Part shown: positions 12,530 to 27,155 of the stretch, piece after piece | Position numbering within the stretch: the stretch's first letter is position 1 | Layout of the letters: each line of letters begins with the position of its first letter | DNA from: Xylocopa sonorina | Lineage: Eukaryota > Arthropoda > Insecta > Hymenoptera > Apidae | DNA length: 64,000 bases | Assembly: GCF_050948175.1 (NCBI RefSeq) | Contig: NC_135197.1 | Span: 10,806,501-10,870,500 of the forward strand | Reading direction: 5' to 3' | Position numbers and translations under genes: made by a program | Notes under the pieces: generated by a model | The model's database searches: none | Told to the model about the DNA's origin: nothing | What the model saw: only the letters and a program-made list of their open reading frames with translations

Positions 12530-15270
12530 GAGTTTCCTCAGGGCTCGCCAAGGCAACTTTCCTCGTAGTGGGCCCTATAACGCGGACGTAACTTTCACGA
12601 GCGAGCATAGAACGAAGATGGATGCGTGGCCAGGGCAGGGCGGCGCGTGGTTATCACGAGACCGCGTAACAACGTTCCGTATTCAACCAACGAATAGAAT
12701 TAGAGCAACTTCCGGGTGAAATTATCCCAAGTTATCGAGCCCCCGCGTCCCGTCCGTGTGTGCTAAGACACAGGTAGCTGGGAACTTTGAATATCGCGAG
12801 AAGAAGGTTGGTAAACTGTATCGCGGGGAAATTTGAATAAGTAAATTGTTCCTCTCGCCCCGTGAGGCTGGGGCGAGATTGCGAATATTAAAAGTTTCGC
12901 GGCATCGAGGTGTTACGAGGAGCGAAACAGCGGCGCGTAACAAAGGGCCCGTGGAAAAAGGAGAGGGGTGCGATATTTCTGAATGAATGTGCCACTTGCG
13001 AGTGTTATTAAAACGCGTCAGGGAACGTAAACGAAACGTTCGGGTAATCTGAACGAAGGCATGCTCGCTCGCATACTGTGGCATAATGGGAACAACGGAG
13101 AATACCAGCGCGGGGAAGAAATGGCGGGGCGTAGGAGAATTCCGCGAGAGTTGCGGAAAGATAGTCACCTGTGCCATCGCGCGAGCTATGCTCCCATGTA
13201 AATTCTCTGGCTGGCAAACTTGCGGCAATCAACATGTAAAGTGGAAATCAGTGAGCTGCGCCTGGATACAGACACTAAGAATTAACCGTGTAATCCGAGC
13301 GATGCACGCCCGGAATTGTAACCAAGCATTTAAGCCGAATAGCTGCGAAAATCTAACGACTTCCGCCGACCGGATTCCCGGCTAATCAGATAACGTCGCG
13401 ATCCACTGGCCGCAGAGACGAATTCCGAAATTTCAAATATGCACGCGAGCATGTATTAATGAAACGGGCGGGGAAAAGTTTCGAGCCAGGTTACTTCCGT
13501 CTGAGTTGCGGTCAGATTTAAATCCGCGATAATCGCGCGCCATTAGTCGCGCCGTTTCTCCGCTGGATATCGTTAAAATCCGTGGGGCCGATTAATAATT
13601 ACCCGCGGGCAAGTTTCGTCGTCAGGTGCGCCCAGCCGAGTTCAACTTTAAACAGCATCGATTATTTAAGCCCAGGATGAATCATGCCCAGCGAGCAAAC
13701 GGAATCGCAGCGGAGCCCTTCTCGTGCTCCTCCTCCGTCGCGAGGGAAAGTTGCCTGGAACTTATCCGCGCTTGGACAGAGACGTTGCTTGTTATCGTGT
13801 CGCTACGCTTGGCTACAAAGTTTTGACCAAAGTTGCCAGTGAACCCCCCGTTATATTGGCCGCGTATATGCGAACGATAAAAACTGACGCGGAATTCACG
13901 CGGAGGAATTGCGCGGGACAAGTGAAACGAAGTCGAAATCGCTTCTGCCCCGTGGGATCGAGTTCGCCTCGCGCAGCTGTTATTCTTGAGCTACGATCGG
14001 CTATTTTTATTAACCAACACCCGCGTCTCTCCATGATCCACGCGGTGGATGAATTTTTACGGCGGAGCAATGTGCACCGCCGCGAAACGAAATCGCGTAA
14101 GTGGCCGTAGGCTGCGCGCAAAAGGGTAATTCAAATTCAACAGCCCCGTCTAGCAGACATTTATCGCGAGACTCGGTGAATATAAACTCTAGCCAATTAA
14201 CACGGGAACTGATGGCTCGTTGAAATTAATGCGCTGTCTGCGGGTGGCGCGAGCGAATCTCGGCTCGACGCGTTGATTAAGTAACGTTCGAATGGCAATG
14301 AGACACCTTCGATTAGCCAGTCTTTAATTTAATCACCTCCTGCTCGTAAGTTGGTAATTGATCGCGGGTTATGTACACGGGTTATACCGAATTGACTTTC
14401 ATCGAGCACGTGCTTGGAATTCGACGAGATCGAGCGGGAAAGAAGAAATCGTGGTGTCACGATCACGCGATCGTATAAATTAAACAAATCCAATTCACCA
14501 AGCTTAAACCAACGGTAAAGCTGTTACGCTAATCGGATGTCTGACCAGTAACTAATTTATTCCACTGGTCTAACTTCGAACCTACCCCGTCGACTCAACT
14601 TCTACACCACTGAACTCGTATTAAACCGTTACCTAAAGTATATCATTTCAAATGCAAATATGCACAAGTTCCAGTCATCAATTTCCAGATACACTTAATT
14701 CTCAGAGGCAAACTGTCCGCGCGTGAAAGAATAGAGGGAACAGTCGCCAGAAGCCAGCTAATATTCCTCGCGTGGAACGTCATTATAATCCGTAAATTTC
14801 GAGGCAACTTCCTGGCATCCGTGTTTCCGCGTCGCTACGTCGAGGAAGACGAGGAAAGTTCTCGCGAGACGCGGACACCGCGCGAATTAATGCGTCGTTC
14901 GGTAGACGCGTGAGCGGAATATCGCGGCGGGATTTCGCGTGACGATTCGACTCGTTCACCCTGTCCTCCACGCGGATTCGCATTGCCGCCCCGCGTGGAA
15001 CAATAGACAGCGTCGCGACGACGCCTCTACGCGCTGGGGTTAATAAACGCTCCCCTCGCGTGACTAATTCGTCGATTACGGGGGCGGGTTATTTGCGTCG
15101 GGGTTAAAGAGCGCTCGCGTTGGATTTCGGTTGCGTGTCTGTAATTAATCGACACGGTATAGCTGACTTCCCTGATACGTCTTGATTTCCGCGGCGAGAA
15201 TGCTGCGAAAGGATTGGATTGTTTGTGATTCACGTGTCGTCGAGCGTGGAACTGGTATATCCTGTTCGAG

Positions 15271-15300
15271 TGGAATTAAGTGGAATTAATTGAAATTAAT
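15271..15300 (+). repeat. 10-bp tandem repeat, three copies
   Basis: TGGAATTAAG, TGGAATTAAT, TGAAATTAAT in direct succession: a 10-bp period with one or two changes per copy. Confidence 0.8.
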
Positions 15301-17419
15301 TCCGTCGATGTCATCGCGCGGAGCGGAATGAGAATACAGTCGCGGCGACATTAAGACGCAGACAGCGTGGTTACGTAGATATTAAGATTAATGGATAATA
15401 AATCACCGGCAGCCGCGTGTGCATCTCGATGTTCGCATCCATCTTCGTTTTCCGGATCGAGTCGCGGGTTCCGCTATAGTTTTGCGCGGCCTTTATTTAC
15501 CTGGCTGGGACACGGTATCGCGATGCGACACGTTCTCACGAGATACCGTTGCGTTGCAACAGGATAGGATTGCGAACGAGGAACACGCGAAAGGGGATCG
15601 AATAATTCGACGAATCAATCGATCGAGGGGAAACTGACAACGCACGGGTGAAAGCTCGATCCGTTTCGAGCGACTCGCTGACTGGCGAGATAGAATTCGC
15701 GGCGAGTAACGTTTCAGACGACGAATTCACCCCGTCGACGTCCTCTATTCGTCTTCGTCCCGGGCACACCCTCGTTTTTCGGTTTCGCGCGACGACGACT
15801 CTGTCCGATAACGAGCGGAGATAAAAAATGATAACAGCACGAGACGACGGTTGGTGGTTTGCTCCTTTGTCGCTACTCTCCCACGTCAGTCGTCGGACAA
15901 AGGGGTAATTTCGTGGTCGAGAGAGGGCGAGGGGAGAAAAGGTACGTCGAATCGTTCCTCCGAGAGAAGGTTGTTGAATAGGGTTTTGATTTCGGATTCC
16001 CCACGGTCGACGTGCCGGAAATCTTCCACGATTTTAAATGCCACGATCGTTCCACGCAGCTATTGTCGCGTCCACAATTTCGTGCACAATTTCGGGTGCC
16101 GTGGGGACCTAAAAATCGCATCCCTCTCAGCCGTCTAATTATTTTACAACGTCCTCGATACGATGCTCCGCGAAACTACCCCCGACGGCATTAGCAGTTT
16201 CATTCGTTATTCCAAAAAAGTCTCGCCAAGTTTCTTCCATAAAAAACAAGAAGAAACTCCGCTTTATATAAGCGTTCCGCGCGTCTCCGTGTTTCGCCAC
16301 GGCTGGTGGCTCTTGTCCGAGCCCGTTCACCGAGAAACTTCACGAGCCAAGCCGTTAAACCGCCAAGTTACGCCGTCCGCAGCTTCCGCGAGCGTAAGGG
16401 ACACGGAAAGGCCGCGCGTTTACTCGCACTAAATCTCAGGCGACTCTACCATCCCCGCGGACGTAAACCGTGGCTGGCGACAATGGTTACGAGCCTCATG
16501 ATTGCCCAAAGAATCTCCTCCCCTATTTTACTCCGTCACCTCCGTCTCACCCTAACTTAATTCTTCTTCGAGCGTGAGGATTCCTTCGCTGTAAACCGAT
16601 TTTTTGACGAGCGAAAGATATCGATCCCCCAATAGTAATGATACAAGAAATTTTAAGCGCGTGGACGTTTTCCAGGAACTCGTCCAGGCTGCTCGTAATC
16701 CGTGCCGCTCGTTAAAAGAAGAACAAAAGGATATTTTCCGCGTTTATGGTGATAAACGAGTGGAAGTCGTTCCGTTATTAGAGGCGTACCTCGAGGAAAG
16801 TGTAGGTAGATTTGCGGAGGACATGAGGAATTTCAGTGGAAGATTATATGATCGCCGGAAGGGATTCGCTTCCCGTGATTTTTTTCCCCCTACCTTTATC
16901 TACCTCTCTCTCCTCCATTCTTCTTTTATTTTATTTGGGCCACATTTAAATTTTAAACGCTTTTAATGTTTTATGCATGCGCCGGGGACTGGTCTTAAAA
17001 TAAACACGCTAGACGGTCACCAGCGAGCGTACAATTCCATTCGTGCTTTCGCTCCTCCCTTAATCTCGTCCGTTCCACCGCGACGTTGATTATTATATCG
17101 AATTAATGAACGCTCGGGAATGGCGTTGTAATCCCAACCTTGTTTCCGTCGATCTTTCTGGCTCGTTCAACTCGTTCGCGATATCGTTCACTTTCTCTCT
17201 GCCCCCTTTCCTTTCATCTTCCACGTGACCCGCGCTGGGAGCGGCTCTTTTTATTGCCGTGGAAAAGAGCAGCTTCCTCGACGGATCATCTCGAAACCTC
17301 AGCAATTAAATATCCGATTATTAGCTCCCTTTGAACCTACCCTCGGCTCGATGCAGGTAATAGAACATCGCTCGACAATCGGATTTCCTGGATCACGATA
17401 AGAGGAAGCCAAGGTGTGG

Positions 17420-17451
17420 GAAAGAGAGAGACAGAGGAGAGAGAGAGAGAA
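17420..17451 (+). repeat. GA microsatellite
   Basis: Runs of GAGAGA interrupted by ACAGAGGA. Confidence 0.85.
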
Positions 17452-19596
17452 TTCAGCCGGTAGATGATCACGATTCCACCAAATCCAAGGGCTACCGTCT
17501 GAAATCGAGATCCTCCTCGAGTCTAGAAAACGCTGGACGAAGACACGCAACAATTACTCTTAGATATTCGACGATCGACCCTCTTGGCCAACCTCATTTT
17601 TTCCTTCCATTTCCTGCGCGTTCACACGCACACTGAATGACTCGAGAGAATACTCTTCCACGTGTAAATTGTTTCTCCCCAAGCTTTAATATAAAAAAGA
17701 ACAAGTTTCTCTCAGTTTTATCACTTTTATAAACCCCCAGACGTACGAACCACCCTTTCGTAGTTGAAAAATCCATCGATCTCAATCTTTCCAATCCAGC
17801 AATGCGGAACCATCGGGTGTATACATTCCACAGTACACTGTTCCTCGCGAAACGCATTCCCTGTTTTTCGCCAACAGACGATAGCTGATTGACGGGGTAG
17901 ACGAGAAGGAAGAGGGTGGTTCGAGCGACCCAAGGGACGAAACGAGAGAACGATCCTCCTACAAGAGAATGGAAAGGAGAAGGTGGCGAAGGAAGAGGAG
18001 AAGCGCGGCTGATGTGCGGTGTCTGACATTTTCAATAACGCGCCGATGGATTCTCCTCGTTCACGTGCCGCGGCCATTAGGTATACTGTTAAGTGCGGTT
18101 TCGCCAGGAAACAGTCAGGTCAGGGTTCATCGTTTACGCGATGACACGGCCACGTAAATCACTGTGTGCTTTATCAGGGAGATACGGGACGGTTCCGCGA
18201 GATTGGTTCGGCTGGACGTGACTCGCAAGTCGAGAAGGGGCTATGTAAGTGATCGCGAGCGTTCGAGCGTCCGTTCAGCCGGATGGTCGACCAGTTTCCG
18301 TTGCGGCGAGACTTAGGGTGGAAGGATGATGGATATGCTTGCGACAGGTGTCGTAAATTGGGCTTTTCTTCATTAGATACAGGGCAGAGCCGTTGACAAA
18401 CGTTGCCAGATAATGCTTTTTACGTGTCGACTAAGATTAATGCTAGGCATCTAGGACATCGCGAGATACCTTCGTGATCTTTATTCGGAGGTCTGCCCTT
18501 GGTGATTCGCTACTGAAGGACGCAAAAACCCTTTGGACGCAGCCCTTAGTTTTGGAGTCGGATACCTGTTGCTTACTCTTCGTTTCTTTGACAGACTGAC
18601 GAGACACTTGGTGTGTTTCTAGTATTCGCGATAACCGATATTGCTCCGCTACTGTGCATCGATCCATCGAGGAACATGAAAGAGTGGTGTATTTGCGGAG
18701 AAGCTAAAGACGATGTACGCGTTATAAATATTTTTCTACCGGAAACGTTGCGGATCGTCGTTTCGAGCCACCCTGGGATCCGTTCAAGCTTTGCGCTTCG
18801 TTGGCGGATATTAAAATCCACCATCGATAGAGAAGTTCCCGAGAGGAAATCGTGGGTTTTCGGACGCTGAGCAATGAAAACGGATCGAGCTAGCCGAGTG
18901 TTTATGAAACGAGAGGGTGCGACGGCGATGATTCGAGTGCTCTTGTAGATGAAATCTTGTATAAATTTATAATTGGCGGTAGCCACCCTCGAGGGCGAAT
19001 CTTGAGGTCGCGCTGGAAATTTCGGGTATTTTCGCGAGGTGGCTGGCGTTCTTTTTCGTCCTGTTCAGCTCGTTCGAATTAACAATTCCGAGTTAAGGAG
19101 AGATAAGTCGGCTCGGATGTTTCCGGAATGTGACGTCTGTGGAAACGTTGATATCCAGCGGGGCAATATTTCAGGGAGAAACAAGAGCGCCACGGTGAAT
19201 GGTTTCCCGTAACGTTATTTCGTCTCGAGTGCACCGTGTATGAAGCGGACGAGACTCGAGAGATATTTCAGAGGTACCTTCTTCGAACGTACCAAGGTGG
19301 ATTTCTTGATATTTCTTTCTTGAACCAGCATCACCGAAACTCTCGCTACAAACCAGTCGCACTACCCTTTTCACGAAAACAATCTACTTATTCACTATTT
19401 TTCGCTGCGCGTCTCATCGGATTAAACAAAGCACGATTCTTCGTAACAAATTCAAGGAACCGCGAGAAAAGTTCCGTTCAGTCGTGGTGCGAGAAGAAAA
19501 TTCAGTAGCGACGCGCGTAACAACCCTTGAAAGAAGATCCTTCGCACGACTCAGTGGGATCATTATGTATAACCATAACAGCGCGATTAGGGAGTG

Positions 19597-19604
19597 TATA
19601 AAAG
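19597..19604 (+). promoter_or_regulatory. TATA-box-like sequence ahead of a 60-codon frame
   Basis: TATAAAAG, an exact TATA consensus. No initiator match stands at the expected 30 bp. About 130 bp downstream a frame opens at 19734 (see that entry). TATAAAAG occurs by chance at this window size. Confidence 0.2.
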
Positions 19605-19733
19605 TGAGGGAGGGCCGCGTTTAAGGCGGTCGTGAGCCCCGAAAACGACGTCGAAGGGTGGGCACCCCTCCGGTAGTTTTGCGCCGTCTAACCGCGACCC
19701 TCTCCCCGCCCACTGTTCTGTTTCCTGTAGAAA

Positions 19734-19916
19734 ATGTCCGATTTCCGGGGGAGCGTACCGGATGCACGGCACACTTTGCCGGGGCAAATCGTGGGACGTC
19801 GGCTGCGACAGCAGCTTCGACCGAATTTTTCCACGGATGCGTCGCACCGTGAAATCGAGCCGGGGAACTCGGGGCTTCATAAATTATTTACCGATCCGGC
19901 CGTTGAGGCGGGCTGA
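19734..19916 (+). other. Candidate small ORF (60 codons), unrecognised
   Basis: A frame starting MSDFRGSVPDARHTLPGQ. The ATG has A at -3, lies immediately after a splice-acceptor-like tract (ttctgtttcctgtag) and follows TATAAAAG at 19597. Codon third positions are GC-rich, but so is the whole segment. No domain, signal peptide or membrane segment is visible. Other frames here are also open, so chance is the leading explanation. Confidence 0.12.
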
Positions 19917-22900
19917 ATCGGAGAGTCGTACGGGAACACCGGTTTCTGAATTGGCGAATATGGTCCTGGCTAATACGAGGACCGGGGTAAGCGGAATAAT
20001 GGAATAAAAAATGGTCGAGGGGAATTATTCCAGCGTTGACAGCAATTCGAGGTGCGACGTCGCGATTATTCGATGAACTTAGCTGGATTCTCTATGAATT
20101 AAAGCGAAATAGGAGCAAGGTAGAAGAAGGGAAGAGAGTCAGGAGACAGGCACATTCGTTTCAGAAAGGAAGCCCGATCGGGACGAGTCAGCGTCTCTTG
20201 TCACGTGCGGAGGAATCGCGTCGAATGCGATACGTCTCCGTGACTTTCTCGACCGTCCATCTGTAACCGAGAAACGTATCGTTCCTCGATCTGACCTCGG
20301 AGCCACCCTTCCCGCAGCGAAGGGGCTTCATCGCTGCACCTTTAACGCCGGGACTGATCGTTCTCTTCGTTACGTATCGTGGTGTCGAATATCCTGCACG
20401 GGACGAGAAAGGAACGCGAGCGAGCGAGGCGCGACTGATATCGTGTTCAGCACAAAAGTGCTGGCCCTCCTCCAAGCCCTACGCCTGCTCGCGCTGTCGC
20501 TTCCTTTCGCCTTCACCTTTCACCTTTCACGACGCTCGCTTGTCAGTCGAGCTTCCCGATGGCGTGCTCGTCTGTTGGAAAAAACACGGCGATGTGGTAA
20601 CGTCTTTTGTCGAAAAAATCGACTGCGACGATTTGGAAGGAACGTGGTTGGATTCGGAGCTTCAGGTTTTGCTCGAACCCTCGATTTGATCTGGTCCAAC
20701 ATTAGTCCAGCTCATTAACATAGATTTTTCTATCCAGGCCACTCTGCTCGGGGGCGAACGAGTCCAACAGGAGGATCTCTTTGGCGATCATCTCTGCGAG
20801 AGCTACCTCGGGATCTGTCCCGCCTCAAAGCTCCGTCAGTCACATTTTCCGTGCAATAATTATCAGAATCATCCAGCCGAACGCGTGGACGTGTTTGCGC
20901 GCGGACGTCCTCGCGCGTTTGATGTCGCGTAAAACCGGCGCCACGCTGACGGCCACGAGCCTGCACACGGTGGATGTTTTCACGAGGAAACGAGGCTGCT
21001 AATTAGTCGCGCTGCGAAACGAACGTGGCTACGTGTGGTCAGGGTACAGTCGACTCGACGTACGTCCGTTCTTTTACGCGAACCCGGAAGTTGTTTCATT
21101 TATGCGAACGCGCGATGTGCCTCGCGAACGTCGAGACGCGATCGTTCGTTACGACTGCGGATCGATCATTGGCGGATGTGGAATTAGAGTAGATTTTTTT
21201 TTAGCAAATTGAAGGAGACGTGGTTCTAGAATTCTACGGTGCTTCCACGCTATATCGACGATCGTCTGAGTACAATTTTACGGGTACCCGACTTTTCAGT
21301 AGCCCGTATAATTGGCCAAATACACTTAGGATTGTCCTGTGTTTAATCAAGGTATAAGTTCGAGTAAACTTAGTGCTCTGCCGTGTATTTGTTTGAACTG
21401 CAGAGATGGATGGTTTAAGTGGCTTAGATATAGGTTGTCTCTAACAGGACTAAGCGAAGTCGGAGGGTAAATATTGCGCAAATTGCTTGCATCCAGTACC
21501 GTTTCTGTTCAAAGTTTGGTTATTAGCTAGTGGAGATAGTCGATACCGGTTCCCACGTTCACACTTCAAATTTCCCATTGGCGATTTTATTCAAAGTAAA
21601 CGATACGTCGAGATGTATCCTCCTGTGCCACTTAACGAACACGTTCGCAAAGAGGGACTGCGAGGAACGAAGAAAAAGTGTCAGAAAATAGTATCGAACG
21701 AGGGTAACTCTCCATTAAGATATTGCACCGCGTGAAATGAACCTGATGCTTCGAAGATATGAAAAGAATACGAGAAGGAAGGATAAAAGAACGCTATCGA
21801 TCTTGTTCGATGAAGCCACGGATCGAACACCCCCCGCGTGAGTCAATTTGTGTCCCGCAACCTACCCTTATTACTTCTGTCGCTCGTGGACATACCCTGC
21901 GCCGCTATTATCACACGACGATCACGTCGTTGCCACGAATTTCGGCTCGTGACCAGCGTTCCAACTATACTAGCCACCGTCCACCCCAGGCGATCGCTTT
22001 CTTTCTAATTATCGCCTCGATTTCGCTGCAATTTCACTGGGGTTGGATTTCAGATTTGCACTGTATCATCTTTAGTAACATCTCGACTCGAGATAGCCGA
22101 ATAAAATTATTTTATAACAAAAGTAGAATAAAGTGGATTATTTCAGAATTCGAGAGGCAAGTTATTGTATCGAAATCTGTATCCTTGCAACGTATACCTT
22201 TTTTTAAACGTCCAATCTACGGCCCACCACTGCCAGCGACGTCTAATCAACGAGGCCACCCCGAAAGACCCTCTCGCGACGACAAAGGAATTTCGTTCCC
22301 CGATCGGGTATAGTTTTCACAGTCACGCCCAACGGACTCCCCTTCGTTTGCTACCAAAGAAATCGGATGGCGCGTTAATACGAGATGCAACGCACGTAAA
22401 CCAGCAGTCGATTATACGTCACTGCAACTGAGGTCCCAGGGAAATAAGAAATCTTCCACCGCGCGCACGCGGATTTGTATAGATCTCACCGCGAGGGGAT
22501 GCGGCGGCGGGGTGCATTGAGATGCATAGCGGCGGTCGGTCCGTAGATCTTACGTAGACGCGGCAACTGACAATGGTAATATCGGTGGATGAAAATGGAA
22601 TGTATCGCGGGGTGCTAGTCTGTGCGTAGCGAGGAACAGCCAATTCCATAGTCGAAAGCTATATCCCCTTTAAATCTTTCGTTGCGACGGTACCAACGTC
22701 TCTATCTTCAAGCGTCGCTGCTTTCTATCTGGAATTTTCTTCGCTTCTGATAACGGTGCAGTAATCGAACTGTCGGATAGTCGATTTCAATGGAATTATC
22801 AAATTCTCATCGTTATAATCGCTGCCACCGCGTGTGCGTAAAACGAGAGGCACTTGGAACAGGGTGTCTTTGTTAACCGAGGAGAACAAGGGTGGATCGT

Positions 22901-24236
22901 ATCACAAAAGAGAGTTTGAATGGAATTTTAATTAAAAATCGCATTAATATCGCGATACAATTAGCCGTTCACACGGCCGCGTCACGATCTCCCCGGGTGT
23001 CGAGCGGCGGATAGAAAGTATTAATTATACAACGTACAAAAAGAACGCATCCACGGTGTCAAACGACCGCCATGTAGACGGGAAGAACGATGGAGAGAGC
23101 GTTGCTCGCCTTTTGTCGGCGTTCTTTGTTGATTCTGATCACCGTCCGCTGACAAATTAGTCTTCCGTCGCGAGGAGCGAGTCCCGCCGCTGCAAGGGTT
23201 GCAACCACCGCCACGCTGTTTTTCCACTGACGTTGATAGAACAAGCGACGCTCGCGACAGCGTCAACTATTTTCCGTGGCCGGCGCGTAACTTCGAACTC
23301 GACGAGATTAATGTCCGGGAACCCTTCGAAGTAACCAGTCATCGAACGCGATTAATAATTATTATCTCTGGCCGCGATGTCTCGTTCGATTTATTAATTC
23401 TCCTTTCGATGGGGCCAACGGGACAGACCTGTATAGACGGACGGTGTAATATTTCAAAGTTCCATAAAAGTATCCATTAAGATACGGGTCGCAAATTAAT
23501 AGTATTTACGACCCCCCCATGTGTCCACGATTTATAGATTTTCAACGAAGAAACCCTTTTCCCCCGCTTTGTCCGGCGAAAAAACAGGAGCCGTGCTTTG
23601 TCACCGTCCCATATTCATCTTGATCGCGGTCGGGCGATTAAAGTGATAAATTATTCTCTGCTTCTTTCCCGCGGGGAAGAAGAGCGTACAAGTAATCGTG
23701 CTAATTTTACGAGGCATCGTTCGCGATAAAGGGAAGACAAAGTCGCGTTTGTTTTTGCCCCTTGCCTGGGAATGGGCTGGCTGGGAATCGCGGGGGCGAC
23801 CGTTCGAAAAACCGCTACAACGGGAACTTTCTCACCTGCTTTTTGCGTACGCGCCTTATCGACCCTGGTCTTGGCATCAAACTGACAAATCGATGCGTAG
23901 ACGTTTACTCGTTGTTGCGATTAGTCCCAGAAATGATTCTCACCCTTCGTTTCTTTTTCAATTTCATTCCCGAACATTTCTCTTTTTCGAAGTCTCGCTG
24001 CAGGGATTAAGTAAACACTGTTCACTCGAGAATCCGTCGACCATTGACCTAAACATTCGCCTCTGGTGCACTCGAAAAGCTTTTATCCTCGAATCAGAGT
24101 CGTGGAACACAGGAAGGAAATTCGTTTCGCATGGAGTATCGCGAAATTTCGATTATGCTTCCGATTGAAATTCCCAGACGAGATCCGGCCAAGCTTCTAT
24201 TCTATTTCGTGATTACAGAAATACAGGGTCGCGAGG

Positions 24237-24252
24237 GTAGAGAGAGAGAGGC
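24237..24252 (+). repeat. Short GA microsatellite
   Basis: About seven GA/AG units after GGGT. Confidence 0.75.
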
Positions 24253-27114
24253 AAGGAATCGGCAGATCGGATCGCCGGACCTAGATTCGAGCGATTCTTT
24301 CTCTGTTCTACTCAATTGAACCGGACCAAGCTCCTTCTTCGCGAGCCTAATATTCGAAACTGCTGCTGCTTACAACGCCAAACGTCAATAAACCTTCATG
24401 TTTATTCGCAATACGAATCGAGCCAACGAAACCATGTAAAAAAGTAATATCCAGTCGAATCTCGAATGCCACCTCCAACAGGATTTCTTTTTCGATTTGT
24501 CGTTTCCTAGCACGAGTGAGCTGACGTACGCTCGTGTGTTCTCTCGTGTAACCTCTACAAACTATGCGCTCGTTTTACAGAATTTCTGCGAACCGATATT
24601 TAACATCGGTCCCGCTTCGCTATATTTCAAAAGTTATCTTGTTCGCGAGCGACGGAAGCGGTAAAGAACGAAGAGACATCTGTTTGTGCGGCGGATCGAA
24701 CGTGTAACGCAAGTTGAAAACGCGAGGCGAGGAGAAAGAATGGAAAACCCCGAGCTGATATGAAATTGTTAACTTTTTAACGCGGCGATTAAACATTCAA
24801 GTAATTCCCCCACGGTTTTGTTCGGTCCAGTGGACGCGCGTTCCTCCTTACAAGCCTTCAAAATTGTTTCGCGGTAATACCGCGGCGAGAAAAGGTAAAA
24901 ATAGCCGTGTCATGTCAGTTTAGATGGATATCAGAAAGCTCGTACGACGGGCCGGTTCATTTTACGCGCACAGCTTTTCCAGCGTGGAAACGAGAGGGGA
25001 AAAAAGTTCCTCCTTCGTATCACGTGTCCTGACATATTTGCACGGGCGTATAATTTATTTCAACCGGGATATTTTTTACAGAAAACTCCACGTCACGCTG
25101 GCCCACCCCCGCGTTTGTAAATCTATCATAGTTTATCAGCGTCTCCGATTTACCCCGCGTGTAAACCGGTATTCGTTCCGTCTATTTTTGTTCCTCGTAA
25201 CCGGAGAAAAGTTCCTCGCCCCTTAATTCTCCGCGACCCGACACTTAGTGTATCGCGAAATTCCATCAGCAGAATATTCCCTCCGCCTATTTCTGCTCTC
25301 GTCGAGCCATCGAAAGAAGCTCGCGTAATCTGATTTTCGGTGACCCGATATACTCGACGCATCGCGAATACATCGTACCTACCGCTTTTACAGAAATTAA
25401 TAGGTCGTTCGTATTTCTTCCGCCAATCCGTTATTCGCTCGATCGGTTTACCGTTCTCGCGAACAGGCCAGAGATCGCCGATATATCCCCGCGGCGTTTG
25501 CTCGCATCGATTCAGCGGCTTTTAATTCGAGCAAGTGGGGCGATTCCCTTCGCGAATCGGCGTCGAGATTACGCGAGGCTCGTTTAATGGAGATGCTCCC
25601 GCGGTTTGATAGAATATTAAAACCGATTCATCGTTTCGAGGGTTTTTAAATTACCTGATTACGATCGAACGATAGAAATTGCCACGCGAGCTCTCGCCAC
25701 GATACAATTGTCAACGTTGCGAACGGTTTTCTCTCGAAAGCTTCAGACTTCGCAGCACGCGCGTTCTCGCTGCTTCACTTTTGCGCGCGTCCAGATATTA
25801 AGTACCTCCGTCATTTATCTTAATTCCCATTTTCTTTGCTCTCCTCTCGACTCTCCGGGAGGCACCGCGGTTTTTCTCCTCGTTGTTCCTGTCTCAACCG
25901 CTGTCCGTGCCACAGGTCGGCCAACCCCCAACCCCTGGTTATCATTGCCGCGAGCGTGTTTTAAATTCCAGTCCATGTTTTTCCGGCCGCGACGCCAAGC
26001 ACACTCCGCGTCTTCGTGCACGGAGAGTTTACAGGGGGCTACACGCGGACACGTGTATTCGCGTTATCCAGCGCTTCAGGATTCCGCGGGACACGCGAGG
26101 TTGGACGCGATGAAGAATAATTATTTTGCGCGGTTTAACGTTACCCACCGCGAAGGAACGACGTCAGCGAGGCTTCCCCTACTCGGCTCGCTAAATAATA
26201 ACGACCAAACAAATAAAAGGACGCGGTAATGAGCGTTATGAAAATAACGAGTTACTCCATTCTAGTTTCCAGCATGTCGAGCGGGCTGGTAAACGCGGAC
26301 AACGAAGCTAATTCCGCGCCTCCTCTCGCCCCGCGTCTCAGCCAGCCGGAAGCGTATTTTTCTACTAGATTTTTAAAGTACGCCGGAGAAATAAGTCGCT
26401 CCTCGAGGATGCTCGGGACATTTTCCAGCCCCTCTCTCTGTCTCTTCTTGTCCCCGTTCCTTTGTACCTCCACATACCGTCCCCATAGGCAAATAACGAA
26501 GTTATTAGAAGCCGTTCCAACGTAATAACGCGTCCTCGCGAGTGGGCGCCGTCGCCTCCTCGTTTCCTCCTGAGAAGGCGCGACTGTTCCAGAAATTTAC
26601 GGGGACCGTGCGCACCTCGTCAACGATCGAATTCAATCTCGACGAAACTGTGAAATATTCTCGTCAACGTGGCTCGCTGTTTTCTCTGGATCGCTCCAAA
26701 TAGCTTCTACCAAGTAGGCATAGCGTTGAACGCTCTGCGCGATATTTCAACGTGAAGGTGAAACGAGTCGTCATAGCAGTTGAAAATGTAATGCCACGAT
26801 CGAATGACAGACGCGTCAGAGGTTTCAGCTGAAAAATCTTCGATCGTTCTGAAAAATTCGCGGCTTAATTATAGCAGAGTGCAACGACGCGAGTAAAAGT
26901 TCGCATGGTACAATTGTTAGCTGGAGAACGACGTACTGGCTGCGATACGAGCCACGTCACTCCATCGTCTCGTCCGTGGAGAAAGCACGCCACTCAGAGG
27001 TGGACGTGACATCTCGATACACTGGTCCGCCGCAATATTTTCCGGGCGTAATCGTGGCAGGTGGATTTTTCGAGTATTCGACGCCGTCGCGACCCCGTTC
27101 GCGGCAGGAAGGAA

Positions 27115-27155
27115 ACGAGAGACAGAGAGAGAAATAGAGGGAGGAAAAAAAAAAC
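27115..27155 (+). repeat. GA- and A-rich tract
   Basis: Imperfect GAGA repeats ending in a run of ten A. Confidence 0.8.

Larger units (their letters stand above)
7001..14000. other. Host non-coding DNA, no gene recognised
   Basis: Contains the GA tract at 9027, the repeat cluster at 11968 and the hairpin at 12500. A good donor-like ACG|GTAAGTAT (G at 10007) has no coding frame in front of it beyond 17 codons. Around 10.7-11.3 kb up to three frames are open together (longest 177 codons, minus), which reflects composition. Confidence 0.6.
14001..21000. other. Host non-coding DNA, no gene recognised
   Basis: Contains the 10-bp tandem repeat at 15271, the GA tract at 17420 and the weak small-ORF candidate at 19734. 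Nothing else was recognised. Confidence 0.6.
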
